A stretch of DNA of 64,000 nt from Aurantimonas sp036549475. Its GTDB lineage: Bacteria > Pseudomonadota > Alphaproteobacteria > Rhizobiales > Rhizobiaceae. The stretch is taken from the NCBI RefSeq assembly GCF_036549475.1, contig NZ_JAZHLI010000020.1, positions 15,156 to 79,155 on the forward strand. Reading direction: 5' to 3'. The notes under the pieces were generated by a model. That model was not told the DNA's origin and made no database searches. It worked only from the letters and a program-made list of their open reading frames with translations. This document shows, piece after piece, positions 39,062 to 47,480 of this stretch. Numbering within the stretch: position 1 is the stretch's first letter; every line of letters starts with the position of its first letter. A program made the translations under genes and the position numbers.

Positions 39062-40277
39062 ATGGAGTCGCTGATCACCGCCGCTGCCGTGGCGCTCGCC
39101 AGAGGCGACGCGCTCGGGGCTCTCAATCTCGTTGCCCTCCGCGGGGATGCGCCGGCACTGGCCCTGCGCGGCATTGCCATGGCGCAGCTTGGCGATCTGC
39201 CCCGCGCCAGGGCGTTGCTGCGGGACGTCGCGCGCGCCTTCGGTCCGCGGGAAGCCGTGTCGCGCGGGCGGTGCGCGCTGGCCGAGGCGGAGATCGCCTT
39301 CGTGTCACGCGATCTCGGGCGGTCGATGCAGCATCTGGCAGCCGCACGGTCGGCGCTCGAAGCCCATGGCGACCGCGCCAATGCGGCCCATGCCGGCACG
39401 CTGGAAGCGCGCTACCATCTCCTGATCGGCGAACTCCAGAAGGCGGAGGCGGCGCTGGCCCGGGTGGATTTCACTGTTCTGCCGCCTGCGTCGCGATCGG
39501 GCTACGCGCTCGTCGAGGCCGGCATCGCGATGCGCCGGGTACAGGCCGGACTGGCCCGCGACGCGCTCGAACGTGCCCGGCATGCAGCCGCGGTAACGGG
39601 CATCCCGGCGCTGGCCGCCGAGGTCGAGCGCGCCGTCGGACTGTTCGCGGCGCCGGCCGCTCGCCTGACCATGGCAGGCGAGACAAGTCTTGTCGGGCTC
39701 GATGCGGTGGAAACGCTGCACGCCTCGGACACGCTGGTGATCGATGGCTGCCGCCATGTCGTGCGATGGGGCGAGACCGTCATCGCGCTCGGCGGCCGCC
39801 CGGTCCTGTTTGCCCTCGTGCGGGCGCTGGCGCTGGGATGGCCGGGCGATGTCCCGCGGGAAGCGCTTCTGAAAGGTGTTCCGGGCCCGAGCGGCCGACG
39901 AGTCGCATCGCGCACGGCTCCGCGTCGAGATCGGACGGCTGCGCAAGGTGCTCGAACCCGTGTCCGCTCTCCACGCGTCGCGTCGCGGCTTCGCACTGTC
40001 GCCAAACGCCAAGGCGGTGGCGGTTCTGGCGCCGCCGGTCGACGGCAAGCATGGCGCGGTGCTGGCCGTTCTCGCCGATGGCGAGGCGTGGTCGAGTTCG
40101 GCGCTGGCCCTGGCGCTTGGCGTCAGTCCGCGCACGGTCCTGCGAGCGCTGGAAGCGCTCGCCGAGGCCGGCAAGGTCGCGGCTGTCGGCCGTGGCCGGG
40201 CCTGCCGCTGGATCACGCCGACCGTGCCGGGTTTCCCGACAAGCTTGTTACTCCCGGCCCTGCTGCCGGGCGGATAG
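39062..40277 (+). pseudogene. Tetratricopeptide-like regulator with winged helix, frame disrupted
   Basis: The first frame from ATG 39062 encodes Ala/Leu-rich helical repeats (residues ~1-210), then VIDGCRHVVRWGETVIALGG, a typical start of an N-terminal OmpR/SARP-like DNA-binding region. After EALLK the continuation RARAADESHRARLRVEIGRL, then RGFALSP and an HTH (SALALALGVSPRTVLRALEA), lies in another frame. The total is one base too long: an extra A in the AAA at 39872-39874 restores LLKVFRARAADES. Mutation or sequencing error cannot be told apart here. It diverges from DUF899. Confidence 0.75.
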
Positions 40278-40286
40278 GATGCGGGC

Positions 40287-40931
40287 ATGAAAACACAAAA
40301 GGCCGAGATCCACCGCGAATTTGGCCCGTTTGCGGGTGTGGACGGCGTTCACGGGGTCAGTTTCGACGGGCGTCGCGTCTGGTTTGCCTCCGGCGACCAT
40401 CTGAACGCGCTGGACCCGAACACCGGGGCGATCGAGCGACAGCTCGCGATTCCGGCCCATGCCGGAACGGCGTTCGACGGCACCCATCTCTTCCAGATAT
40501 CGCAGTCGCGCATCCAGAAGATCGACCCGCTTTCGGGGGACGTCGTCGGCACGATTCCGGCACCTGGAAACGGCGGCGATTCCGGTCTCGCCTGGGCCGA
40601 GGGAGCGCTCTGGGTCGGCGAGCACCGGGGCCGACGCATCCATCAGGTGGATCCGGACACCGGCGCGGTGCTGCGCACGATCGAATCCGACCGGTTCGTC
40701 ACCGGTGTGACCTGGGTCGACGGCGATTTGTGGCATGGGACCTGGGAGAACGACGCAAGCGAGATCCGGCGCATCGATCCTGACACGGGGGCCGTGCTCG
40801 CGACCCTCGCCATGCCGGCCGGCATGAACGTTGCCGGGCTCGAATCCGACGGCAACGACCTCCTGTATTGCGGTAGCGGCGGCAGCGGCCTGTTGCGGGC
40901 GGTGCGCCGTCCCGGGCGAAGCGCAGACTAG
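40287..40931 (+). CDS. Beta-propeller / glutamine cyclotransferase-like protein
   Basis: A 214-aa protein of repeated blades, each with a W/F-DG-x-LW core: VSFDGRRVWFASGDHLNALD, AEGALWVGEHRGRRIHQVD and WVDGDLWHGTWENDASEIRR. This resembles the glutaminyl-peptide cyclotransferase/PQQ-like propeller fold. It lacks a signal peptide, so the usual secreted enzyme role is doubtful. It begins 9 bp after the HTH regulator and may share its transcript. Confidence 0.7.
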   Translation: MKTQKAEIHREFGPFAGVDGVHGVSFDGRRVWFASGDHLNALDPNTGAIERQLAIPAHAGTAFDGTHLFQISQSRIQKIDPLSGDVVGTIPAPGNGGDSGLAWAEGALWVGEHRGRRIHQVDPDTGAVLRTIESDRFVTGVTWVDGDLWHGTWENDASEIRRIDPDTGAVLATLAMPAGMNVAGLESDGNDLLYCGSGGSGLLRAVRRPGRSAD

Positions 40932-40996
40932 GGAAGCCAGGCGATCCAGGACCGTCGGCGTGCACCGAGAACCCGCCTTCGCATGGCGACTGCGGC

Positions 40997-41389
40997 CTAT
41001 TCCTCCGTGCGGCCGCTGGCGTCCCGATCGCGCATGTATCGATGCGCCAGCGGAAACGGCGGCAACCAGGCTTCGCGCCGGACGACCCAGCTCTCATAGG
41101 TCGGCATCAGCCGGTCGGGGGCGTCGAGCGATCCCAGATTCACCTCGATCTCGTCGTCGGTGCGGGCGAAGACGGAGGAGCCGCATCGGGGACAGAAGAA
41201 CCGCCCGGCATGGTCGCGCGTCTCGCCGTCGATCGTCACTGCGTCCTGGGGGAAGATGGCCGTCGCCTGGAAGAGCGCCCCGTGATGCTTGCGGCAATCG
41301 AGACAATGGCAGAGGCCGACCCGGTAAGGCTGGACTGACGCCACGATCCGCACGTCGCCGCAAAGGCAGCCGCCCGTGAACCGATCCAT
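40997..41389 (-). CDS. GFA family protein (Gfa/CENP-V domain)
   Basis: A 130-aa zinc protein. The metal-binding cysteines are visible: GGCLCGDVRI, then LCHCLDCRKHHGALF, then FCPRCGSSVFA, the typical CxC...CxxC...CxxC pattern. The family name comes from glutathione-dependent formaldehyde activation, but this activity is disputed for most members. No clear partner; convergent with the propeller gene. Confidence 0.88.
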   Translation of the reverse strand: MDRFTGGCLCGDVRIVASVQPYRVGLCHCLDCRKHHGALFQATAIFPQDAVTIDGETRDHAGRFFCPRCGSSVFARTDDEIEVNLGSLDAPDRLMPTYESWVVRREAWLPPFPLAHRYMRDRDASGRTEE

Positions 41390-41666
41390 CTCCCGCCTCC
41401 TCGCTAAGCCAGCGTTCGGGAATGGTTACGGCGAACCCTGCGGGTCGTCCATCATGCGTTTCGAGCGGTGCTGCAGCAGTTGCCTCCGGTGGGATGCTGC
41501 ACTTCCTGCGGCCGGGCGTGGAGATGCCGCGGGAGATGGTCTCCGGCGCATACGCATACAACTGCCGTGCGAGGCTCGCGCTGTCGTGATGCCGGACGCC
41601 ACGTTTGCCGACCGATGCGCCATACAGCGCCTTGGCTGGCCCTGCCGTCCCCGCTACGATCCGGCC

Positions 41667-42902
41667 ATGATTGGCAACCCCTTCCGCTCCGTCGTCCTCG
41701 TCTGTCTTCTCCTCGCCGGGGCCCTCCCGCCGGCCGGGGCGCAATCGGTCGAGGCCGGGTTCCGCAGCTTCCTCGAAGCCGACATCTGGCCCGCGGCCCG
41801 CGCCCGGGGCGTTCCGCGGCCGGTGTTCGACGCCGCGTTCCAGGGCGTGCGGCCCAATCTGGATCTGCCCGACCTGCAGCTTCCCGGTGCCGGAGGAACC
41901 GTCGCGGAGACGAATTTCCAGGCCGAGTTCAAGAGCGGCGCGGCCTATCTCTCCGAAGGCGCGGTCGCCGGAAACGCCCGGCAGGGCCGGGCTCTCCTGG
42001 CGAAGCACCGCGCCGTCCTGGGCCGGATCGAGGCGCGCTACGGCGTGCCCGCGCCGGTCATCGTCGCCATCTGGGGGCGGGAATCAGCCTTCGGGGCGGC
42101 GAAGATCCCCCACGACGCCTTCGAGGTGCTGGGCACCAAGGCCTATCTGTCGCGTCGCAAGGCGATGTTCCGGGAGGAACTCCTGGCCGCCCTGCAGATC
42201 GTCGCCGACGGCCATCTGAAGACCTCGGAGATGAAGTCGTCCTGGGCGGGGGCGCTGGGCCAGCCGCAATTCATGCCGACGAAATTCCTCGGGCTCGCCG
42301 TCGATTTCGACGGGGACGGGCGCCGCGACATCTGGAATTCGGTGCCCGACACGCTGGCCTCGATCGCCCATTACCTGCAGCAGGCCGGCTGGCAGACGGG
42401 CCGCGACTGGGGGTTCGAGGCGGTCGTGCCGGCCGCCGTCTCATGCGCCAACGAAGGCCCGGACCGCGGGCGGCCGATTTCGGAGTTCGTCGCAGCGGGG
42501 GTGACCCGGGTGTCTGGCCGGCCGTTCCCGCCACACGAGCTGGCCGCCCGTGGCCATCTGATGATGCCGGCCGGCCGCCTTGGCCCCGCCTTCATCGCCA
42601 CCCCGAACTTCTACGTCATCAAGGCCTACAACAATTCCGACCTCTACGCCCTCTTCGTCGGGCATGTCGCCGACCGGATGCAGGGCGCCGGGCCGTTGAC
42701 GGCCCGCTGGGCGGCGACCGACCGGCTGACCCGCGGCGACGTGGCGCGCATGCAGCAGAAGCTGGAGGCGCGAGGCTACGATGTCGGCGGCGCGGACGGC
42801 CTCGCCGGCTTCAAGACGCGGCGCTCGATCGGGGCGTTCCAGCTCGAAGCTGGCATGCCGGAAACCTGCTGGCCGACACGGGTGCTCGCCGGCGCGCTCT
42901 GA
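41667..42902 (+). CDS. Lytic murein transglycosylase (MltB type) with peptidoglycan-binding domain
   Basis: A 411-aa secreted enzyme. Signal VVLVCLLLAGALPPAGAQ; MltB-type SLT2 domain with catalytic Glu139 in AIWGRESAFGAAK; SWAGALGQPQFMPTKFLGLA and NSVPDTLASIAHYLQQAGW are conserved; NFYVIKAYNNSDLYALFVGH completes the fold. A C-terminal peptidoglycan-binding domain starts near residue 350 (LTRGDVARMQQKLEARGYDV). It cleaves glycan strands to anhydromuropeptides, feeding recycling. The 277-bp gap upstream (41390-41666) shows nothing I can identify. Confidence 0.9.
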   Translation: MIGNPFRSVVLVCLLLAGALPPAGAQSVEAGFRSFLEADIWPAARARGVPRPVFDAAFQGVRPNLDLPDLQLPGAGGTVAETNFQAEFKSGAAYLSEGAVAGNARQGRALLAKHRAVLGRIEARYGVPAPVIVAIWGRESAFGAAKIPHDAFEVLGTKAYLSRRKAMFREELLAALQIVADGHLKTSEMKSSWAGALGQPQFMPTKFLGLAVDFDGDGRRDIWNSVPDTLASIAHYLQQAGWQTGRDWGFEAVVPAAVSCANEGPDRGRPISEFVAAGVTRVSGRPFPPHELAARGHLMMPAGRLGPAFIATPNFYVIKAYNNSDLYALFVGHVADRMQGAGPLTARWAATDRLTRGDVARMQQKLEARGYDVGGADGLAGFKTRRSIGAFQLEAGMPETCWPTRVLAGAL

Positions 42903-42985
42903 GGCTATCCACAGCTGATTTAACCTTGCGTACACGATCCCTGCCGAAACCTTTCCGCTGTTGCGGGCGCGACCTTTCACCCGGG

Positions 42986-43110
42986 CCGCGTGGCGGGTAC
43001 CGAGAAAGGGTGGAACCCGAGGAGAGCAGGCGGCACGTTCCGCCTGCCACGCGGCGGGAGTTGCCTGGGGAGGCGACGCGGACGGTTCGATCCATCGTCG
43101 AACCGTCCGC
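42986..43110 (+). other. Structured intergenic region: nested stems and a terminator-like hairpin
   Basis: The 537-bp gap 42903-43439 has no gene I can support. It holds a 9-bp outer stem, CCGCGTGGC (42986-42994) with GCCACGCGG (43046-43054), and an 8-bp inner stem, GCAGGCGG (43026-43033) with CCGCCTGC (43040-43047), which share two bases and so may alternate. A 13-bp perfect stem follows at 43078-43090 and 43098-43110 (7-nt loop), then CCCTTT. It could be an ncRNA with its terminator or an mltB 3' region. Confidence 0.5.
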
Positions 43111-43152
43111 CCCTTTCCACCGGCCCAGCCCGGTCCGGTCGAACGGCGTCGC

Positions 43153-43355
43153 CGGTCATCGGATGCGCCTCACGGTGCCAAAGCAGCCGCAGCAGTCCGG
43201 CCGCAAAGCCGAGCGCACAAATTTTCGCGAAATGACAGGCCGACTGCAATAGTNCGGTCATCGGATGCGCCTCACGGTGCCAAAGCAGCCGCAGCAGTCC
43301 GGCCGCAAAGCCGAGCGCACAAATTTTCGCGAAATGACAGGCCGACTGCAATAGT
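43153..43355. repeat. 101-bp direct duplication around a single N (assembly join)
   Basis: Bases 43153-43253 and 43255-43355 are identical, separated only by the N at 43254. The unit starts CGGTCATCGGATGCG and ends CAATAGT. This is what two contig ends with unmerged overlap look like. True sequence probably has one copy. No gene is disrupted on either strand that I can support. Confidence 0.9.
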
Positions 43356-43439
43356 TTTGCCACATCCTGTGCCGATGACCGTCAGGTCGGCTCGCATGAT
43401 TCGTGATCCGGCCCGTACAATCGATTTTGGGGAAAGCGA

Positions 43440-44756
43440 TTGAAACGACTGATCTGGATACCGTCCAGCATCATGATCCTTGCGGGTCTCGGCTACGCGG
43501 TCGGCAAGACGTCCGACCTGGTCGTGCCGCGGATGGACGCCGGCACGGACGTCGCCGCTTTCGTTGCGCCCAGATCAGACCTGCCCCTCGACGTTTCCCT
43601 GGTCGGAAACGGGAAGAACGTCTTCTCCGAAATTGCCGTGGCCACCGTCGAGCCGTTCGACGCGGATGGCGACGGCACGCCCGATGCCGACGAATTGCTG
43701 TCGCCCGCAGGCTCCAGGCCGGTTGAAACCTCCGCGTCCGCGCAACTCGCCGAACTGGCGCGCGCAGGCAGTTCCCGGACCTTGTCGCTGCAGGTTGCCG
43801 CGACCGTCGGCGCATCCGGCGAAACCTCCGCGGCACGCCTGCCGGCGACCGCGACGGCCTGGCAGTCGGAGCATTATCGCGACAATCCGCTGGTCGGCGA
43901 AGTCTTCGATGCGCGCGGCGCGCGCTCCAGCCACGATTTCCTGCTGGGCGCCGCCTCCGGGGCCCGCTACGTGCTGCTCGGCGAAATTCACGACAATCCC
44001 GACCATCATCGGCTGCAGGCCGACATCATCGGCGGTCTCGCCAGGCTCGGCGCAGAGCCGTCAGTGGTCTTCGAGATGATCCCCGAGAGATTTGCCGGCG
44101 TGCTGGAAGATTTCGCCGCGGCGGGCGGCAAGGACCTCGCGTCGCTGTCCGAGCAGTTGCAATGGACCGAGCGCGGCTGGCCGGACTTCTCGATCTACCA
44201 GCCCGTGTTCGAGGCGGTCGTCGCCGACGACCTGGCGATGCGTGCCGGCGATCTGGACCGCGAGACGATCATGGCGATCGGCGAGAAGGGCCTCGACGCC
44301 CTCTCCGAGGCCGACGTGGCGCGGCTGTCGTTGCGTCTGCCGGTATCGGCGGACCAGTCTGCCGATCTTGCCGACACCATCCGGACGGCCCATTGCGGCC
44401 TAATGCCCGAAGGTGCCATCGGCCAGATGGCGCTCGTCCAGCGCGCCCGCGACGGGGCGCTCGCCGACGCGATGGTCGAGGCGGCCGAGGACAGCGGCAG
44501 CGCCGTGCTGATCGCCGGTTCCGGCCATGTCCGCAAGGACTGGGGCGTGCCGAACATTCTTGCCGAGCGCGATCCCGACGCCGCGACGGTCGCGGTGCAG
44601 ATGGTCGAGGTCAGCGACTCCGAGTCGGAGGCCGCCGATTACGGCCTGACGAGCGAGGCACCGGCACCCTACGACTATACGATCTTCACCCCGCGCAGCG
44701 ACATCGCCGACCACTGCGCCGAGCTGCGGGCCCGGATGGGACAGACGAGCGAATAA
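43440..44756 (+). CDS. ChaN-like (haem-binding uptake/Tiki-type) protein with EF-hand-like loop
   Basis: A 438-aa protein with an uncleaved or cleaved N-terminal helix (IWIPSSIMILAGLGYAV). Residues 74-85 read DADGDGTPDADE, a complete 12-position EF-hand loop (D74, D76, D78, T80, D82, E85). The ChaN domain starts near 160: VLLGEIHDNPDHHRLQADI at 178-196, then VVFEMIPERFAGVLE and LIAGSGHVRKDWGVPN. ChaN domains are linked to haem uptake or metalloprotease-like Tiki folds. Start TTG with GGGGA upstream. The N-terminal 140 aa is unusual for ChaN. Confidence 0.8.
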   Translation: MKRLIWIPSSIMILAGLGYAVGKTSDLVVPRMDAGTDVAAFVAPRSDLPLDVSLVGNGKNVFSEIAVATVEPFDADGDGTPDADELLSPAGSRPVETSASAQLAELARAGSSRTLSLQVAATVGASGETSAARLPATATAWQSEHYRDNPLVGEVFDARGARSSHDFLLGAASGARYVLLGEIHDNPDHHRLQADIIGGLARLGAEPSVVFEMIPERFAGVLEDFAAAGGKDLASLSEQLQWTERGWPDFSIYQPVFEAVVADDLAMRAGDLDRETIMAIGEKGLDALSEADVARLSLRLPVSADQSADLADTIRTAHCGLMPEGAIGQMALVQRARDGALADAMVEAAEDSGSAVLIAGSGHVRKDWGVPNILAERDPDAATVAVQMVEVSDSESEAADYGLTSEAPAPYDYTIFTPRSDIADHCAELRARMGQTSE

Positions 44757-44782
44757 TTCCGCCCGTCGAGTGTCGGGCGCTC

Positions 44783-44805
44783 CCGGCGGCCGATCCGGTC
44801 GCCGG
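44783..44805. terminator. Hairpin between convergent ChaN and LOG genes
   Basis: A 10-bp stem, CCGGCGGCCG (44783-44792) with CGGTCGCCGG (44796-44805), one G-U pair, 3-nt loop. It lies in the 51-bp gap between two converging stops, so termination in both directions is plausible. There is no T-tract. Confidence 0.5.
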
Positions 44806-44807
44806 CG

Positions 44808-45656
44808 TCAGAAGCCGTAGAATTTACGGATCGTCGTCCAGCCCTCTTCCGCCGTGTCGACGAAGGTGACGAGATCCAGATCCTCGGGCGCAATGGTGCC
44901 TTCCTCGGCGAGCACCTCGAGATTGAGGACGCGCCGCCAGAAGGATCCGCCGAAGAGCAAGACCGGGATGCGCTGCATCCGCCGCGTCTGGATCAGCGTC
45001 AGCGCCTCGAACAATTCGTCCATCGTGCCGAAGCCGCCCGGAAAGATCGCCATCGCTTTCGCCCGCAGGAGGAAGTGCATCTTGCGGATGCCGAAATAAT
45101 GGAAGTTGAAGCAAAGCTCCGGCGTGGCGTAGCGATTGGGCGCCTGCTCGTGGGGCAGGGTGATATTAAGCGAGATCGACAGGGCGTCCACATCCGCCGC
45201 GCCGCGATTGCCGGCCTCCATCACGCCCGGCCCACCGCCTGTCACGATGACGAATTCCTTGCCGCCGTGGGAATCGGCGGAGTGCTGCGAGGCGAGGGCC
45301 GCGAAACGGCGGGCTTCTTCGTAGAAGCGCGAATTGGCCTCGAGATTACGCCGCTGGGTCTCGTTGCGCGCCGCCCAGGGCGCGGTTCCGGGTTCGGGAA
45401 TGCGGGCACCGCCGAACAGGACTACCGTCGACAGGATGCCCGCCTCGTTGAGGGCCAGTTCGGGCTTCATGAGTTCGAGCTGCAGCCGGATGCCGCGGGT
45501 CTCCTGGCGGGTCAGGAAATCCTCGTCGGCATAGGCCAGCGCATAGGTGGGCGAGCGCGTCTGGGGCGTGTCGACCTGGTCCTTGCTCTCCTCCCTGTCC
45601 CGCCGCGAGCTCGGAAAGGGATCCCAGCCATGCTGATCGCGGGGTGTGTCGTTCAT
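44808..45656 (-). CDS. LOG family (TIGR00730) Rossmann-fold nucleotide phosphoribohydrolase-like protein
   Basis: A 282-aa protein. GGGPGVMEAGNRGA near residues 140-153 and PGGFGTMDELFEALT near 206-220 are the LOG nucleotide-binding and catalytic motifs (PGGxGTxxE). The family cleaves nucleotide 5'-monophosphates at the glycosidic bond. The N-terminal ~65 residues (HGWDPFPSSRRDREESK...) are an extension seen in larger bacterial members. ATG 45656 is chosen; an open frame extends far upstream antisense to dapD and is a shadow. Divergent from dapD. Confidence 0.88.
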   Translation of the reverse strand: MNDTPRDQHGWDPFPSSRRDREESKDQVDTPQTRSPTYALAYADEDFLTRQETRGIRLQLELMKPELALNEAGILSTVVLFGGARIPEPGTAPWAARNETQRRNLEANSRFYEEARRFAALASQHSADSHGGKEFVIVTGGGPGVMEAGNRGAADVDALSISLNITLPHEQAPNRYATPELCFNFHYFGIRKMHFLLRAKAMAIFPGGFGTMDELFEALTLIQTRRMQRIPVLLFGGSFWRRVLNLEVLAEEGTIAPEDLDLVTFVDTAEEGWTTIRKFYGF

Positions 45657-45782
45657 CGTCTCTGCCTCGTCGCCTGCGTCCGGCCGTCGATTGACCGCCC
45701 TGGGGCCTTCAACTAGGGTCCGCGCCGACTTGGACAGGGTGCCGTGGCCCCGTCGTATCCCCCTTCTGCAGGAGTTTAGCCG

Positions 45783-46637
45783 ATGACCGCGCCGGATCGC
45801 GCCGCCCTCGAAACCACCATCGAACGGGCCTTCGAGGAACGGGACACGATCTCGGCGTCGACGACCGGCGAGGTCCGTGATTCCGTCGATGCCGCGCTGG
45901 ACCTGCTCGACCGGGGCGAAGCCCGCGTCGCCTCGCGCGAGGCCGACGGCAGCTGGACCGTGCATCAATGGCTGAAGAAGGCGGTGCTGCTGTCCTTCCG
46001 CCTCAACGACATGACCGTCATCGAGGGCGGTCCGGGCGGCGCGACCTGGTGGGACAAGGTGCCGTCGAAATTCGAAGGCTGGAACGCCGACCGCTTCCGC
46101 GAGATGGGATTCCGCGCCGTGCCGAACGCCGTGGTGCGCCGCTCTGCCCATATCGGCAAGGGCGTCGTCCTGATGCCGTCCTTCGTCAATCTCGGCGCCT
46201 TCGTCGACGAGGGCACCATGGTCGACACCTGGGCGACCGTCGGCTCCTGCGCCCAGATCGGCAAGAACGTGCATCTTTCGGGCGGCGTCGGCATCGGCGG
46301 CGTCCTGGAGCCGATGCAGGCCGGCCCGACCATCATCGAGGACGGCTGTTTCATCGGTGCGCGGTCCGAGGTCGTCGAGGGCTGCATCGTGCGCGAGGGC
46401 TCGGTGCTGGGCATGGGCGTCTTCCTCGGCCAGTCGACCAAGATCGTCGACCGCACCACAGGCACGATCTCTTACGGCGAAGTGCCGCCCTATTCGGTGG
46501 TCGTCGCCGGCTCGCTGCCGGGCAAGCCGATGGGCAATGGCGAGCCGGGGCCGAGCCTCTACTGCGCCGTCATCGTCAAGCGCGTTGACGAACGCACCCG
46601 CTCCAAGACCTCGATCAACGAGCTGCTGCGCAACTGA
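45783..46637 (+). CDS. dapD: 2,3,4,5-tetrahydropyridine-2,6-dicarboxylate N-succinyltransferase
   Basis: Succinylates tetrahydrodipicolinate in the diaminopimelate/lysine pathway. A 284-aa hexapeptide-repeat trimer. WTVHQWLKKAVLLSFRLNDM is the N-terminal family signature; left-handed helix turns include VVLMPSFVNLGAFVDEGTMV, then SCAQIGKNVHLSGG. The end GEPGPSLYCAVIVKRVD is conserved. dapE lies about 2 kb downstream on the same strand. Confidence 0.96.
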   Translation: MTAPDRAALETTIERAFEERDTISASTTGEVRDSVDAALDLLDRGEARVASREADGSWTVHQWLKKAVLLSFRLNDMTVIEGGPGGATWWDKVPSKFEGWNADRFREMGFRAVPNAVVRRSAHIGKGVVLMPSFVNLGAFVDEGTMVDTWATVGSCAQIGKNVHLSGGVGIGGVLEPMQAGPTIIEDGCFIGARSEVVEGCIVREGSVLGMGVFLGQSTKIVDRTTGTISYGEVPPYSVVVAGSLPGKPMGNGEPGPSLYCAVIVKRVDERTRSKTSINELLRN

Positions 46638-46680
46638 GCGACGTCGCGGCCCGCGACATTCGCCGGAGGCCGTAATAGCC

Positions 46681-47454
46681 ATGGCGCGACTGCGTTCCTT
46701 CTGGCCCCTGTCGCTGATCGCGGCGAGCGGGCTGTTCGGCTGGCTGCAGAGCGTGCCCTCGCTGCCGGCCGGCCATGAGGGCCTCTGCCGTACCGAAAGG
46801 GCGGCGGGGGTGGAGTATCTGGTCTGCGAAGTGCCGCTGGATCGCTACGACCTGGCGCTGCGGGCGGTCGATTCGGCCGGCGAGCCCTACGTGACCTTCG
46901 AGCGCGCCGCGGCGAGCGTGGAGGGCCGCGTCAGGCTGATCATGAATGCCGGCATGTATCACGAGGACCGGCGTCCCGTCGGCCTGGCGGTGCAGGACGG
47001 CCGCGAGGTCAGTCCGCTGGTGCGCGGCACTGGCAGCGGCAATTACTCGATGCAGCCGAACGGCATCTTCTTCGTCGAGGACGGCCGCGCCGCCGTCCTG
47101 ACCACCGGTGCCTATCTGGCCGCTCCGCGCAGTCCGACCCTTGCGACCCAGTCGGGGCCGATGCTGCTGATCGACGGCAAGCTGCATCCGCGCTTCATCG
47201 AAGGCTCCGACAGCCGGCATGTGCGCAACGGCATCTGTGCCAGCGAGGACGGCGGCACCGTGCGCCTCGTCCTCTCCCGCAGCCCGGTCAATTTCTGGGA
47301 TTTCGCCGTCTTCTTCCGCGACCGGCTGAGCTGCCGCGACGCGCTGTTCTTCGATGGCAAGGTGTCGAGCCTGTCGTACCCGGAAGGCGGCATCGGCTAC
47401 CGTCGCGACCGGCTCGGCCCGATGCTGGTGGTGGTCTCGGACAAGGCCGGATAG
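46681..47454 (+). CDS. Phosphodiester glycosidase (NAGPA domain) family protein
   Basis: A 257-aa protein with an N-terminal hydrophobic signal (FWPLSLIAASGLFGWLQSVP). The NAGPA domain shows MNAGMYHEDRRPVGLAVQDG, NYSMQPNGIFFVEDG and RNGICASEDGGTVRLVLS, all typical. Related enzymes hydrolyse phosphodiester-linked sugars; the substrate in bacteria is mostly unknown, perhaps a wall or exopolysaccharide. It follows dapD by 43 bp, so co-transcription is possible. ATG 46681 starts at the signal; the longer frame overlaps dapD. Confidence 0.82.
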   Translation: MARLRSFWPLSLIAASGLFGWLQSVPSLPAGHEGLCRTERAAGVEYLVCEVPLDRYDLALRAVDSAGEPYVTFERAAASVEGRVRLIMNAGMYHEDRRPVGLAVQDGREVSPLVRGTGSGNYSMQPNGIFFVEDGRAAVLTTGAYLAAPRSPTLATQSGPMLLIDGKLHPRFIEGSDSRHVRNGICASEDGGTVRLVLSRSPVNFWDFAVFFRDRLSCRDALFFDGKVSSLSYPEGGIGYRRDRLGPMLVVVSDKAG

Positions 47455-47480
47455 CCGGCCAGCGGTCGGTCAGCCGAGGC

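Noticed and set aside
43153..43355. Direct repeat considered as a CRISPR unit or an insertion-sequence duplication
   Set aside because: Two copies with no spacer except N, no inverted ends, and no transposase or cas gene nearby.
42961..43443. Frames reading through the N at 43254 with a repeated LLQSACHFAKICALGFAAG-type segment
   Set aside because: They exist only because of the duplicated contig end. There is no ribosome site, no start logic and no family.
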